A stretch of 64,000 bases of DNA from positions 368,001 through 432,000 of the forward strand of contig NZ_JAAOZC010000002.1 of NCBI RefSeq assembly GCF_011761305.1, written 5' to 3'. This document shows positions 8,099 to 16,835 of this stretch, one piece after another. Below the pieces are notes generated by a model. It worked only from the letters and a program-made list of their open reading frames with translations. It did not search any database and had not been told where the DNA came from. How positions within the stretch are numbered: the stretch's first letter is position 1; every line of letters starts with the position of its first letter. The DNA comes from Sphingomonas vulcanisoli (lineage in GTDB: Bacteria > Pseudomonadota > Alphaproteobacteria > Sphingomonadales > Sphingomonadaceae). The position numbers were made by a program, and so were the translations under genes.

Positions 8099-9370
8099 TT
8101 ACAAAGGCTCTCGCGCCTCGCGCGAACGGTAGCGGACGACAAGGACCAGCAAAGCCGTGGCGAGCAACATCGCGGTCAGCAGCAAGGTCGGCCCGGCAAA
8201 GCCCCCGCCATGCTCGCGCAGCAGGCCGATGAGCTGCGGCGTTACCAAGCCGCCCGAACTGCCCGAAATATTGATCGCAACCGCGCCGACCGCGAAGGTC
8301 GCGGGCACGAACAGCGCGGTGGGCAAGGCCCAGAACGCGCCCTGCGCCGCGCCGAGAGCCGTGCCGACCACGAGCAATGCCATCAAGGCCGGCACGCCTG
8401 CCCCCAGCCACGCCGCGGCGAGCAGCCCCAGACCCGCAATCGCGGCCGGGACGGCAATATGCCAGAAGCGCTCACCGCTTTTGTCGGAGTGCGCCGCGTT
8501 CCAATAGATACCGAAGATGTTGCCGATCCAAGGCAGGGCGTTGACCAGCCCGATCTCGAACGGCGAAAGCCCGGACAATTGCTTCACCGCCTGCGGCAAC
8601 CAGAACATAATGCCATATGAGCCCGAAAGCAGACAGAACCATATCAGAGACGACATCCAGACGACCGGTTCGCGCAGGACGCTCCAATCATTCTTTGCAT
8701 CGATCGCGCGCTTGGCGCGGGTGGCGAACCATTCCTTTTCCGGCGCATCGAGCCACCTGCAGTCTTTCGGACCATTGGGTATGACGAAATAGGCGGCGGC
8801 ACCCAACAGGATGGTCGGGATCGCTTCGATCAGGAACATCCAGCGCCATCCCGCAATACCGAGCGGCGGCTGCATCTGCATCAGCGCGCCGGAGATCGGC
8901 CCGCCGACGATGACCGAAAATGGGATCGCCAACATCGGGAACGCGAATGTGGAGGCGCGCTCCCGCTCCGTCGCGAATTGGGCGAGATACAGGACCACGC
9001 CCGGCGCAAGCCCGCCCTCAATAAGGCCAAGCGCCACGCGCAGCATATAGAATTGTGCCGGCGTGTGGATCGCCGCCATGGCGCCCGCGATCACCCCCCA
9101 CGCAATTGCGCTACAGGACAGCCAGACCTTCATGCCGACCCGCTGCAGGAGCAGGACACTCGGATATTGTCCGGCCAAGAAGCCGATGAAGAGAACGCCT
9201 ACGCCGAAGCCATATTGGGCGGGCGAGAAACCAAGATCGTGGTTCATCTGCAATGCGCCGAAGCTGACGTTGGTGCGATCCAGCGAACTCAGCATCATGA
9301 AGAGAGTCGTCGGCAGGATGACACGAAGCCGCACCTTCTGCGCGAGCCGGCGCGGATCGATCGCTGTCAT
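8099..9370 (-). CDS. MFS transporter, anion:cation symporter (ACS) type
   Basis: A 423-residue inner-membrane transporter with about 12 hydrophobic segments. The start of TM1 (LPTTLFMMLSSLDRTNVSFG) and the following ALQMNHDLGFSPAQYG are typical of the ACS family (phthalate, glucarate, hexuronate and similar organic anions). The loop motif RVGMKVWLS and a ten-segment continuation (WRWMFLIEAIPTILLG) agree. The ATG at 9370 is preferred over an in-frame ATG 39 codons upstream, because that extension would run through the operator and does not resemble the family. It probably imports the compound taken up by the TonB receptor and oxidised by the P450. Confidence 0.88.
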   Translation of the reverse strand: MTAIDPRRLAQKVRLRVILPTTLFMMLSSLDRTNVSFGALQMNHDLGFSPAQYGFGVGVLFIGFLAGQYPSVLLLQRVGMKVWLSCSAIAWGVIAGAMAAIHTPAQFYMLRVALGLIEGGLAPGVVLYLAQFATERERASTFAFPMLAIPFSVIVGGPISGALMQMQPPLGIAGWRWMFLIEAIPTILLGAAAYFVIPNGPKDCRWLDAPEKEWFATRAKRAIDAKNDWSVLREPVVWMSSLIWFCLLSGSYGIMFWLPQAVKQLSGLSPFEIGLVNALPWIGNIFGIYWNAAHSDKSGERFWHIAVPAAIAGLGLLAAAWLGAGVPALMALLVVGTALGAAQGAFWALPTALFVPATFAVGAVAINISGSSGGLVTPQLIGLLREHGGGFAGPTLLLTAMLLATALLVLVVRYRSREAREPL

Positions 9371-9424
9371 TCTGCAGGGCCTCTCCAATGAACGAACATG
9401 ATCCTTATCGTCCAAGTGGGCTAT

Positions 9425-9438
9425 TGCAAGCGCTTGCA
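9425..9438. promoter_or_regulatory. Perfect LacI-type operator before the MFS gene
   Basis: TGCAAGCGCTTGCA is a perfect 14-bp palindrome with central CG, 55 bases upstream of the chosen start of the ACS-type transporter. It is the strongest of three such sites in the window and defines the consensus for the regulator encoded at 5768-6751. Confidence 0.8.
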
Positions 9439-9483
9439 TAAAAAGTTGGTGATGCCCGATGCTCTCCTGGTTGGAGGCTCCGA

Positions 9484-9981
9484 TCAATCGGCCTCGGACG
9501 GCTCGCGCGCTTCGATGCGGCGCAGCAGCTGCATCAGCTTCTTACGATCGGCGGGCGAGAAATCGGCCAGGAGATCCGCTTCGTGGCGCAGGATTTCCCC
9601 GGTAAAGTGATCGAGCGCTACCTGACCCTTGGTGGTACACGCCAAGGCAAACGCACGACGGTCGTCCTGTGCTGCCTGGCGATCGATATAGCCTGCTTCA
9701 ACAAGCTCATTGATCAGCGCCACCATATTGGCGCGCTGGATACCAAGGATTTGGCCTGCGGTGCCCTGCTTGATCCCGGGATTGGCCGCGATGACCGATA
9801 GGATCGCGAACGGCACTTGGCGCAGCGTCGTGCCGCTAACGGCGCGCGAAAAGGCGCCGCCGACCACCGATCCCGCGCGCCGCAAATGATATCCGAGCAA
9901 GGAATCGAGCGGCCCCAGCCCCTCCTCCGTCTTATCCGCGTCCATTGGCAAGGCGTCCTCGATCTTTCCATTTACCGCCAT
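9484..9981 (-). CDS. ferC: MarR family regulator, FerC-like
   Basis: A 165-residue MarR-family winged-helix repressor (LDSLLGYHLRRAG ... GTAGQILGIQRANMVALINE ... DRQAAQDDRRAFALACTTKG with the wing Asp-Arg-Arg). In Sphingobium sp. SYK-6 a MarR-type protein, FerC, represses the ferulate operon and responds to hydroxycinnamoyl-CoA esters; position next to the fer genes makes this the likely equivalent. The start at the ATG that overlaps the upstream transporter stop (TAATG) is chosen; an in-frame ATG 14 codons earlier is possible. Co-transcribed with the aromatic acid transporter and divergent from the aldehyde dehydrogenase operon. Confidence 0.8.
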   Translation of the reverse strand: MAVNGKIEDALPMDADKTEEGLGPLDSLLGYHLRRAGSVVGGAFSRAVSGTTLRQVPFAILSVIAANPGIKQGTAGQILGIQRANMVALINELVEAGYIDRQAAQDDRRAFALACTTKGQVALDHFTGEILRHEADLLADFSPADRKKLMQLLRRIEAREPSEAD

Positions 9982-11309
9982 TATTGAGGCATCATGAGAG
10001 GTTGCTCGTTCGGGCTTCCCCACATGAGCAGCAGAATGGCCGCCGCACCAACCAGCGAGCCCATTGCCATGAGCATCGCTACGGACGGAAGCCCATAGCC
10101 GGCGGCGAACAACAGGCCGGCAGCCGCGGGCGCCAGTGCCGATCCGCCGCGTCCCACCGCGATCACGAAGCCCGTCGCGCTGGCGCGCACCGCAACGGGA
10201 AACTCACGCGCGATCAACGCATAGAGCGACACGACACCCGCGTTCGTGAAGAATCCGGCGAAGCCGGCGATCAGTGCAAGATTCGAAAGACTGCCGCCGA
10301 CCCGGCCAAACAGCACGACGAGCAGGACGGAAATCAGCATCGCGCCGATCGCGAGGTGGGAAAGCGCGATGCGCGCGGTCAGCAGCCCGAGCAGCAGCGA
10401 TCCAGCAGCGCCACCGACATTGGCCCAGACCAGCACACCTGCCGCGGACGAGGGCGCGAACCCCATGTCGACGACGATCTTCGGGATCCACTTCAGAATG
10501 AAATAGAAGGTCATGATATGGGCGAGATAGGCGATGGTTAGAAAGATCGTGCTCCGGATCAGTGCCGGCGCGAATAGCCCAGCGATGGGAAAGCTCGGCG
10601 CTCTCTCGAGCGGCGGGGGCAGCGCCTTGATCGCGGCATGGCCCATCCGCGCCAGCGTCGCGTTGACCTTGGCCAACGCGGCGGCGCCACCGCGCTGGAC
10701 GAGAAAGGAGATCGATTCCGGCGCACGCCAGGCAGCGAGGGGAATGAAAAGCAGCGAAACAACCGCGCCAAATTGAAACACGATCGGCCAATCATAATGC
10801 TTCAGAAGCATCCCTGAAATCGAACCGCCGATGATGGCCCCTACCGGATAACCGCCTGCCATCAGGACGACGGCAAGATGCCGGCGGTGCGCGTTTGACA
10901 CTTCGGCGACAGCGGCATTGGTCGACGCCAGCATGCCGCCGATGCCCAGCCCGGTCACGATCCGCCACAGCGAAAGCGTGACGATGCCATGGGCACTCGA
11001 CGCGCCGAACATGCCCAGCGCCATCACACAAAGGCAGATGAGGATCGTGCTGCGTCGCCCTACGACATCCGCCAGACCACCGAGCAGGAACGAGCCTGCC
11101 GACATGCCGATCAGCTCGATCGAGAGCACGAAGCCCAGTGCTGCCCGATCGACATGCCAGGCCGCGGCAATGCCGGGCGAGGCAAAACTGATCGAGAGAA
11201 CATCAAAGCCATCGAGCGCATTGAGCCCGACCATGATCGCGATCACGCCCCATTGAAAGGCCGACATCGGCGCCCGATCGATCACGCTGCGGGGATCCTG
11301 CTCCATCAT
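9981..11309 (-). CDS. MFS transporter, aromatic acid:H+ symporter (AAHS) type
   Basis: A 442-residue 12-TM transporter. The N-terminus (FQWGVIAIMVGLNALDGFDV) contains the DGxD signature of TM1 seen in AAHS transporters such as PcaK, BenK and VanK, and the TM2-3 loop GGLADVVGRRSTI is the MFS A-motif. The family imports benzoate-type and hydroxycinnamate acids with protons. It overlaps the FerC-like gene by one base and is transcribed divergently from the hydroxycinnamate operon, so ferulate, coumarate or caffeate are likely substrates. This is inference from context. Confidence 0.88.
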   Translation of the reverse strand: MMEQDPRSVIDRAPMSAFQWGVIAIMVGLNALDGFDVLSISFASPGIAAAWHVDRAALGFVLSIELIGMSAGSFLLGGLADVVGRRSTILICLCVMALGMFGASSAHGIVTLSLWRIVTGLGIGGMLASTNAAVAEVSNAHRRHLAVVLMAGGYPVGAIIGGSISGMLLKHYDWPIVFQFGAVVSLLFIPLAAWRAPESISFLVQRGGAAALAKVNATLARMGHAAIKALPPPLERAPSFPIAGLFAPALIRSTIFLTIAYLAHIMTFYFILKWIPKIVVDMGFAPSSAAGVLVWANVGGAAGSLLLGLLTARIALSHLAIGAMLISVLLVVLFGRVGGSLSNLALIAGFAGFFTNAGVVSLYALIAREFPVAVRASATGFVIAVGRGGSALAPAAAGLLFAAGYGLPSVAMLMAMGSLVGAAAILLLMWGSPNEQPLMMPQ

Positions 11310-11344
11310 TGCCTCTTATTTTATGATCATCGCTGCTGCACCGA

Positions 11345-11362
11345 GTTGCTATATAATGCAAC
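11345..11362. promoter_or_regulatory. Inverted repeat GTTGC-N8-GCAAC, candidate FerC operator
   Basis: Five-base arms GTTGC and GCAAC flank an AT-rich centre (TATATAAT). The site lies 36 bases upstream of the AAHS transporter start, in the divergent region between the transporter/marR operon and the hydroxycinnamate operon. The size fits a MarR dimer site. No second copy is evident next to the aldehyde dehydrogenase start. Confidence 0.5.
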
Positions 11363-11584
11363 AATCTCAAGCTAGGGCGGCGTTGCTTGCGGCGAACAGC
11401 CGGACGATCCTTCATGAGAGCAGCCAAAAAACGCATTGAACACGCGCGGGCGGCGCAGCGCTAGCGAACCGAAAGACCGAAGCAGCGATCGGCATCCAGC
11501 GCGTCAATCGGGCCGCCCTGATGGAGGCTTGCACCCCTTATCCTAGATTGATATACGGCATAACATAATTGATAGGAGAGAGTG

Positions 11585-13021
11585 ATGGCTTCTTCGGAGC
11601 GGGTAGTTGGCACGCGCGCCCTGGCGACCTTTCAGCGCATCAACCCGGTTACCGGCGAGGTTGCGACCACGGCTCCAGCCGCAAGCGTGGAAGATGCCGC
11701 TGCAGCGGCAGATCGCGCGCAGAACGCCTTCCCCATCTGGTCCGACATGGGGCCCAACGCCCGCCGTGCGATCCTCTCGAAGGCTGCTGACGCACTCGCC
11801 GCCTATAGCGATGCCATCATCGAAGCGATGATGGCCGAGACGGGTGCCACCGAGGGCTGGGTACGCTTCAACCTGATGCTCGCTGTCGGCATGATCCGTG
11901 AAGCGGCCGCGCTGACCACACAGATCGCGGGCGAGGTCATCCCCTCCGACAAACCGGGCTGTATCGCGATGGCGCTGCGCGAACCCGTGGGCGTGATCCT
12001 CGGAATCGCGCCGTGGAATGCGCCGATCATTCTGGGCGTCCGCGCGATCGCCGTGCCCCTCGCCTGCGGCAATACCGTGGTCCTCAAGGCCAGCGAGCAA
12101 TGCCCGCGCACCCATTCGCTGATCATCGAGGCCTTCGCCGAGGCCGGTTTTCCGGAAGGCACGGTCAACATCGTCACGAACGCGCCGCAGGATGCCGGGG
12201 ACATCGTCGGCTCGCTGATCGACCATCCCGCCGTCCGCCGGATCAATTTCACCGGCTCCACCCATGTCGGCAAGATCATCGCCAAGCGCGCGGCCGAACA
12301 TCTGAAGCCCGTTTTGCTGGAACTGGGCGGTAAGGCGCCGTTGATCATCCTCGAGGACGCAGACCTCGACGAGGCGGTGAAGGCGGCGGCGTTCGGCGCC
12401 TTCATGAATTCGGGCCAGATCTGCATGTCGACCGAACGGATCATCGTCGTCGATGCCGTTGCCGATGCCTTTGCCGAAAAGTTCAAGGTCAAGGTCTCCG
12501 CGATGCCGGCCGGCGATCCGCGCGAGGGCAAGACACCGCTCGGCGCCGTGATCGATCACAAGACGGTGACCGTGGTGCATGACCTTATCGAAGAGGCCCT
12601 CGCCGGCGGCGCGACCCAGCTGATCGGCGGTGAAAGCGAAGGCGTGCTGATGCCGGCGCATGTGATCGATCGCGTAACTCCCGCGATGAAGCTGTTCCGC
12701 GACGAAAGCTTCGGCCCCGTCGTCGCCATCACCCGTGCAAGAGACGAAGCCGATGCCATCGCCCTTGCAAATGATACCGAATATGGTCTCTCCGCCGCCG
12801 TCTTTACGAAGGATACGGCGCGAGGCTTGCGCGTCGCCCGCCAGATCAAATCGGGCATTTGCCACGTCAATGGCTCGACCGTGCATGACGAGGCGCAGAT
12901 GCCCTTCGGCGGCGTCAAAGCGTCCGGTTATGGTCGCTTCGGCGGCAAGGCCGGGATCGACAGCTTCACCGAATTGCGCTGGATCACGATCGAGACCCAG
13001 CCCGGCCATTATCCCATCTGA
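11585..13021 (+). CDS. Aryl-aldehyde (vanillin-type) dehydrogenase
   Basis: A 478-residue NAD(P)-dependent aldehyde dehydrogenase. Landmarks: PWNAPIILG, the cofactor loop INFTGSTHVGK, the general base Glu in LELGGKAPLI, the nucleophile Cys in SGQICMSTER, and the C-terminal PFGGVKASGYGRFGG. It resembles vanillin/salicylaldehyde dehydrogenases. In this operon it would oxidise the aldehyde released by feruloyl-CoA hydratase/lyase (vanillin, protocatechualdehyde or 4-hydroxybenzaldehyde) to the acid. The ATG at 11585 has AGGAGAG just upstream; a GTG one codon earlier is less likely. It is first gene of a four-gene operon. Confidence 0.88.
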   Translation: MASSERVVGTRALATFQRINPVTGEVATTAPAASVEDAAAAADRAQNAFPIWSDMGPNARRAILSKAADALAAYSDAIIEAMMAETGATEGWVRFNLMLAVGMIREAAALTTQIAGEVIPSDKPGCIAMALREPVGVILGIAPWNAPIILGVRAIAVPLACGNTVVLKASEQCPRTHSLIIEAFAEAGFPEGTVNIVTNAPQDAGDIVGSLIDHPAVRRINFTGSTHVGKIIAKRAAEHLKPVLLELGGKAPLIILEDADLDEAVKAAAFGAFMNSGQICMSTERIIVVDAVADAFAEKFKVKVSAMPAGDPREGKTPLGAVIDHKTVTVVHDLIEEALAGGATQLIGGESEGVLMPAHVIDRVTPAMKLFRDESFGPVVAITRARDEADAIALANDTEYGLSAAVFTKDTARGLRVARQIKSGICHVNGSTVHDEAQMPFGGVKASGYGRFGGKAGIDSFTELRWITIETQPGHYPI

Positions 13022-13032
13022 TCGCGCAGGCT

Positions 13033-13554
13033 ATGTCGCTTCTCCTCACGCTCGCGATGGTCGCCGGTGCGACCACCACGTCGGTGCCGCCGGCGCCGCC
13101 CGCGCCGGGTCTGCGTTATGTTTTCTCTATCTATGCACGTCTCGGTACGCCGATCGAGCAGGGCACGGTCGATGGGCGACGCAAGCGGCTCGTGCCGATC
13201 ACCGGCGGCGAGGTGGCCGGCCCCCGTCTTCACGGGATCGTGCTTCCCGGCGGCGGCGACTGGCAGACGATCGGGCCGGACGGCCTGACCGAGGTCAACA
13301 CGCGCTACACGCTCAAGGCCGATGACGGCACCGTGATCGACATCGTCAATCCCGGCGTGCGCGTCGCCTCGCCCGAGGTGACGGCCAGCATCGCGCGCGG
13401 CGAGCAGGTCGATCCGAACGCTTATTATTTCCGCACTGCGCCGCGCTTCAGCGTGGCTGCTGGGCTGCACGAATGGCTGCGCCGCACCGTCTTCGTCGGC
13501 CGTGGCGTCCGCAATCCCGACAATGTTCAGATCGACGTCTTCGCCGTCGAATAA
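13033..13554 (+). CDS. DUF3237 (UPF0311) family protein
   Basis: A 173-residue protein of the DUF3237/UPF0311 type (RYVFSIYARLGTPIEQG, GPRLHGIVLPGGGDWQTIGP, DGTVIDIVNPGVR, NAYYFRTAPRFSV, WLRRTVFVGRGVR). Members form a small beta-barrel of unknown activity. The first 25 residues (LLLTLAMVAGATTTS and a Pro-rich linker) may be a signal peptide, which would place it in the periplasm. It starts 12 bases after the aldehyde dehydrogenase stop and precedes the hydratase/lyase gene by 28 bases, so it is inside the hydroxycinnamate operon. A role as a lyase or ligand-binding accessory is only a guess. Confidence 0.8.
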   Translation: MSLLLTLAMVAGATTTSVPPAPPAPGLRYVFSIYARLGTPIEQGTVDGRRKRLVPITGGEVAGPRLHGIVLPGGGDWQTIGPDGLTEVNTRYTLKADDGTVIDIVNPGVRVASPEVTASIARGEQVDPNAYYFRTAPRFSVAAGLHEWLRRTVFVGRGVRNPDNVQIDVFAVE

Positions 13555-13582
13555 CGCATCGCAAGATTATCAGGAGCTCATC

Positions 13583-14419
13583 ATGATCCAGACTTCGCCG
13601 CAGGGCACCGTAGCCTATGAAATCGTCGACCGCGTCGCCTGGGTGAAGTTCAATCGCCCCGACAAGCGCAATTGTATGAGCCCGACCCTCAACCGTGAAA
13701 TGATGGAGGTGCTCGACGAACTGGAGTTTAGCCCCGATGTCGGCGTTCTGGTCCTGTCCGGTGAAGGCACCGCCTGGTCGGCGGGCATGGATCTCAAGGA
13801 ATATTTCCGCGACACCGAAGCGCTCGGCCTCAAGGGTACGCGCGACGCGCAGCGCGAGAGCTATGGCTGGTGGCGGCGGCTGCGCTGGTATCAGAAGCCG
13901 ACGATCGCGATGGTCAACGGCTGGTGCTTCGGTGGCGGCTATGGCCCGCTCTTCGCGTGCGATCTCGCCTTCGCGGCAGAGGAAGCGCAGTTCGGCTTGT
14001 CGGAGATCAATTGGGGCATCCTGCCCGGCGGCGGCGCCGCCAAGGTCGCGACCGAACTCACCTCCATCCGCCGCGCGATGTATCACGCGATGATGGGCGA
14101 AAATATCGATGGAAAGACCGCCGCCGAATGGGGTTTCGTTAACGAAGCGATGCCGCTCGATCGGCTTAAGGCGCGCGTCACCGAGGTTGCGAACGTCTTG
14201 CTCAAGAAGAACCCCGTCGCGCTCAAGGCGACCAAGGATTCAATCCGCCGCGTCCGTGAGATGACCTACGACAATGCCGAGGATTATCTGATCCGCGCGC
14301 AGGAAGCGGCCAACAGCTACGATAATGAGGGCCGCAAGGAAGGCATCAAGCAGTTCATCGACGACAAGAGCTACAAGCCCGGTCTCGGCGCCTACGATAT
14401 CTCCAAACAGAAAGCCTGA
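13583..14419 (+). CDS. ferB: Feruloyl-CoA hydratase/lyase
   Basis: A 278-residue crotonase-fold enzyme that hydrates feruloyl-, caffeoyl- or p-coumaroyl-CoA and cleaves the product to an aryl aldehyde plus acetyl-CoA. The oxyanion-hole segments (SAGMDLKEYF and NGWCFGGGYGP) and the catalytic Glu with its Trp neighbour (SEINWGILPGGG) match hydroxycinnamoyl-CoA hydratase-lyases rather than ordinary enoyl-CoA hydratases. The start is the ATG following AGGAG with 6-base spacing; an open extension upstream overlaps the DUF3237 gene and is rejected. Five bases separate its stop from the CoA-ligase start, as in the ferB-ferA pair of SYK-6. Confidence 0.9.
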   Translation: MIQTSPQGTVAYEIVDRVAWVKFNRPDKRNCMSPTLNREMMEVLDELEFSPDVGVLVLSGEGTAWSAGMDLKEYFRDTEALGLKGTRDAQRESYGWWRRLRWYQKPTIAMVNGWCFGGGYGPLFACDLAFAAEEAQFGLSEINWGILPGGGAAKVATELTSIRRAMYHAMMGENIDGKTAAEWGFVNEAMPLDRLKARVTEVANVLLKKNPVALKATKDSIRRVREMTYDNAEDYLIRAQEAANSYDNEGRKEGIKQFIDDKSYKPGLGAYDISKQKA

Positions 14420-14424
14420 GGCTG

Positions 14425-16557
14425 ATGTCCACCGCCGATACGTTCGCACCCGATGTGGTGCGTTCGCTCGATCGCCTCCTGAAGGCGCGTTCCGTCGCGA
14501 TCGTGGGGGCTTCGCCGACGCCGGGCGCGCTCGGAAATTCCGTTCTGGGCAACCTGGTGCGGCACGGCTTTTCAGGCGACATCCACCTCATCAATCCGAA
14601 GCGGGACGAGATCGATGGGCGGCCGTGCTTGCGATCGATTGACGATCTGCCGGACGGCGTCGACGCAGCCGTATTGGCCATCCCCGGCGCGGCTGTGCTC
14701 TCATCGATTCAGGCGCTGGCAGCGCGTGGCGTGGGATCGGCGGTGATTTTCTCTGCCGGTTTCGCTGAAGGCGGCGCGGAGGGCTTGGTGGCACAGGCCG
14801 AAATCACGCGGATCGCTATCGCGCACAATATGATCATCGAAGGGCCGAACTGCCTTGGCCTGGTCAACTATGTCGACGGGGTGCCGCTGACCTTCGTCGA
14901 GACCCCGGGCGCTCGGCTTGGCGACCGGCCGGGCATCGGCATCGTATCGCAATCGGGCGCCATGGCGGTGGTGCTGGGCACGGTCTTGATGGCCAAGCAA
15001 CTCGGCATCTCGATGTCTATCTCCACCGGCAACGAGGCGGCAAGCGGCGTCGAGGATTATCTCGCCTACCTGCTGGACGAACCCAACACCCAGGCGATCG
15101 GCATGATCGTCGAACAATTCCGCAAACCGAAACATTTCCTGGCGCTCGCCGAAAAAGCGCGCGTGGCAGGCAAACCGATCATCCTGCTTCACCCCGGAAA
15201 ATCGAGCGCTGCCCGCGAGTCCGCAGCGACCCATACCGGCGCGATGGCCGGCGACTGGCAGATGATGAAAACGCTGGTCACGCACGCCGGTGTCGTGCTC
15301 GTCGACAGCATCGAGGAATTGGGCGACGTGCTCGATCTCGCGATCCGCGCGCCCCATATCGGCACGGGCACGGCCGTCCTGACGGAAAGCGGCGCCTTCA
15401 AGGCTCTGACGCTTGATTTGTGCGAGAGCCTGGGCCTGGCTCTGCCGGAGCCAGCTGACCATACTGCGACGGCGCTTCGCGCGGCCATTCCGGATTTCAT
15501 CGGCGTCAGCAATCCGATGGACGTCACCGCCCAATCCCTGGTGGACCCGGACCTCTATCGGCGCACCCTGATCCCGCTGCTCGCAGACCCAGCCTATGGC
15601 AGCGTCGTACTTGCGATCATCCAGACCGATAAAGCGACGGCCAGACTCAAGTTCGAACCGATCATCGCCACGCTCAAGGCGCTTCGGGCCGAAAAGCCGA
15701 TCATCTTCGCCGGGCTCGACGATGGCGCACCAGTGCCACCCGCTTATCTCACGGCGCTGCGCGAGCTTGGGGTGCCCTATTTCCCTTCTCCCGACCGCGC
15801 CTTTCGTGCGATCGCAAAGCTGGCGACGCGCGTTCCCGCTTCTGCCCATGACCTGGCACCCGCGCCGATTGCGGCCAATCTTCCCCATGGCGGGGTCATT
15901 CCCGAATATCGCGCGAAGGACTTGCTTGGGCCAATCGGCCTCCCTTTTCCGCCCGGTGGTTTTGCCGCGGATCTCGACGCCGCCAAGCAAATCGCCGCGC
16001 AGATTGGTTATCCGACCGTCCTCAAAGCGCAGGCACAGGCGCTGAGCCATAAGAGCGAGGCCGGCGGCGTAATCCTCGGCATCGCCGACGAAGCTGCGCT
16101 GATCGACGCCTGGGCGTGCCTGTTCGATAATGTGCAGGCCTATGCCCCCGACATTCGGCTCGATGGAGCGCTGATCGAAGCGATGAGCGCGCGGGGAACC
16201 GAATTGATCGTCGGCGCGCGCAACGATACCCATTGGGGCCCGGTGATCCTCGTCGGCTTTGGCGGCATACAGGCCGAGATCCTGCAGGATGTGCGCCTCC
16301 TGCCGCCAAGCCTCACCAAGCCAGAGATCGTTGCGGAACTGCGGGCGCTGAAAAGCGGGGCCTTGCTGGACGGTTGGCGCGGCTCACCCGCGCTGGATTT
16401 GGAGGCTGTCGCCGACATCATCGTCGCGATCGGCCGACTGCTGCTCGGCACGCCGGCCATCCGGGAGATCGACCTCAATCCAATCGTTATCTATCCAAGA
16501 GGCCAAGGCGCGGTCGCCCTCGACGCGCTGATCCTCGCCGACGAGCCGCCGCGATAA
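14425..16557 (+). CDS. ferA: Feruloyl-CoA synthetase, NDP-forming acyl-CoA ligase type
   Basis: A 710-residue fused NDP-forming acyl-CoA synthetase. Order of domains: CoA-binding Rossmann domain (SVAIVGASPTPGALGNSVLG), succinyl-CoA-ligase-like domains (GIGIVSQSGAMAVV), the loop with the catalytic phospho-His (THTGAMAGDW), and a C-terminal ATP-grasp domain (YPTVLKAQAQALSHKSEAGG). Known SYK-6 FerA is of this superfamily and activates ferulate, caffeate, coumarate and sinapate, unlike the AMP-forming Fcs of Pseudomonas. Its place directly after ferB supports the assignment. It is the last gene of the operon. Confidence 0.88.
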   Translation: MSTADTFAPDVVRSLDRLLKARSVAIVGASPTPGALGNSVLGNLVRHGFSGDIHLINPKRDEIDGRPCLRSIDDLPDGVDAAVLAIPGAAVLSSIQALAARGVGSAVIFSAGFAEGGAEGLVAQAEITRIAIAHNMIIEGPNCLGLVNYVDGVPLTFVETPGARLGDRPGIGIVSQSGAMAVVLGTVLMAKQLGISMSISTGNEAASGVEDYLAYLLDEPNTQAIGMIVEQFRKPKHFLALAEKARVAGKPIILLHPGKSSAARESAATHTGAMAGDWQMMKTLVTHAGVVLVDSIEELGDVLDLAIRAPHIGTGTAVLTESGAFKALTLDLCESLGLALPEPADHTATALRAAIPDFIGVSNPMDVTAQSLVDPDLYRRTLIPLLADPAYGSVVLAIIQTDKATARLKFEPIIATLKALRAEKPIIFAGLDDGAPVPPAYLTALRELGVPYFPSPDRAFRAIAKLATRVPASAHDLAPAPIAANLPHGGVIPEYRAKDLLGPIGLPFPPGGFAADLDAAKQIAAQIGYPTVLKAQAQALSHKSEAGGVILGIADEAALIDAWACLFDNVQAYAPDIRLDGALIEAMSARGTELIVGARNDTHWGPVILVGFGGIQAEILQDVRLLPPSLTKPEIVAELRALKSGALLDGWRGSPALDLEAVADIIVAIGRLLLGTPAIREIDLNPIVIYPRGQGAVALDALILADEPPR

Positions 16558-16724
16558 GAAACCAATCCCGCCTCAGCGCCGCATGAACTCTCGCGCTATT
16601 GCGAGCAACGATGGCGAACTGGGCGATGGGGCGTAAAGAGGTGGTACTGAACCATTTCCCGCATGCGGATGCGTGATTTTCGCACGAGGCGCCGCACTAT
16701 TCTCGGCAGATTAACGACAAGGAT

Positions 16725-16835
16725 TTGAAAACGAAGCTCATTCTCACCCTTACAGCGCTTGCTTTGCTAGCTTCGCCGAGCTTTGCCGCGAAGTCCGTTC
16801 CCCCACTCGCCGCTCGCCGGCAATGGCTGATCTAG
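16725..16835 (+). pseudogene. 5' remnant of a secreted-protein gene
   Basis: A TTG-started frame encodes a clean signal peptide (MKTKLILTLTALALLASPSF, then AAKS) and then stops after 36 residues, running antisense into the 3' end of the dehydroquinase gene. The signal peptide is too good to be chance, so this looks like the start of a gene whose remainder was lost at a recombination joint. Nothing else is visible between the ferA stop and this point. Confidence 0.4.

Noticed and set aside
11550-11580. Direct repeat ATTGATA before the aldehyde dehydrogenase as second FerC site
   Set aside because: It has no dyad symmetry and does not match the GTTGC-N8-GCAAC site, so I did not call it an operator.
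11543-13009. 488-codon open frame antisense to the aldehyde dehydrogenase
   Set aside because: The plus-strand frame has all catalytic motifs; the antisense product is low-complexity.
14701-16233. 510-codon open frame antisense to ferA
   Set aside because: Shadow of a clear NDP-forming CoA ligase; no recognisable domains.
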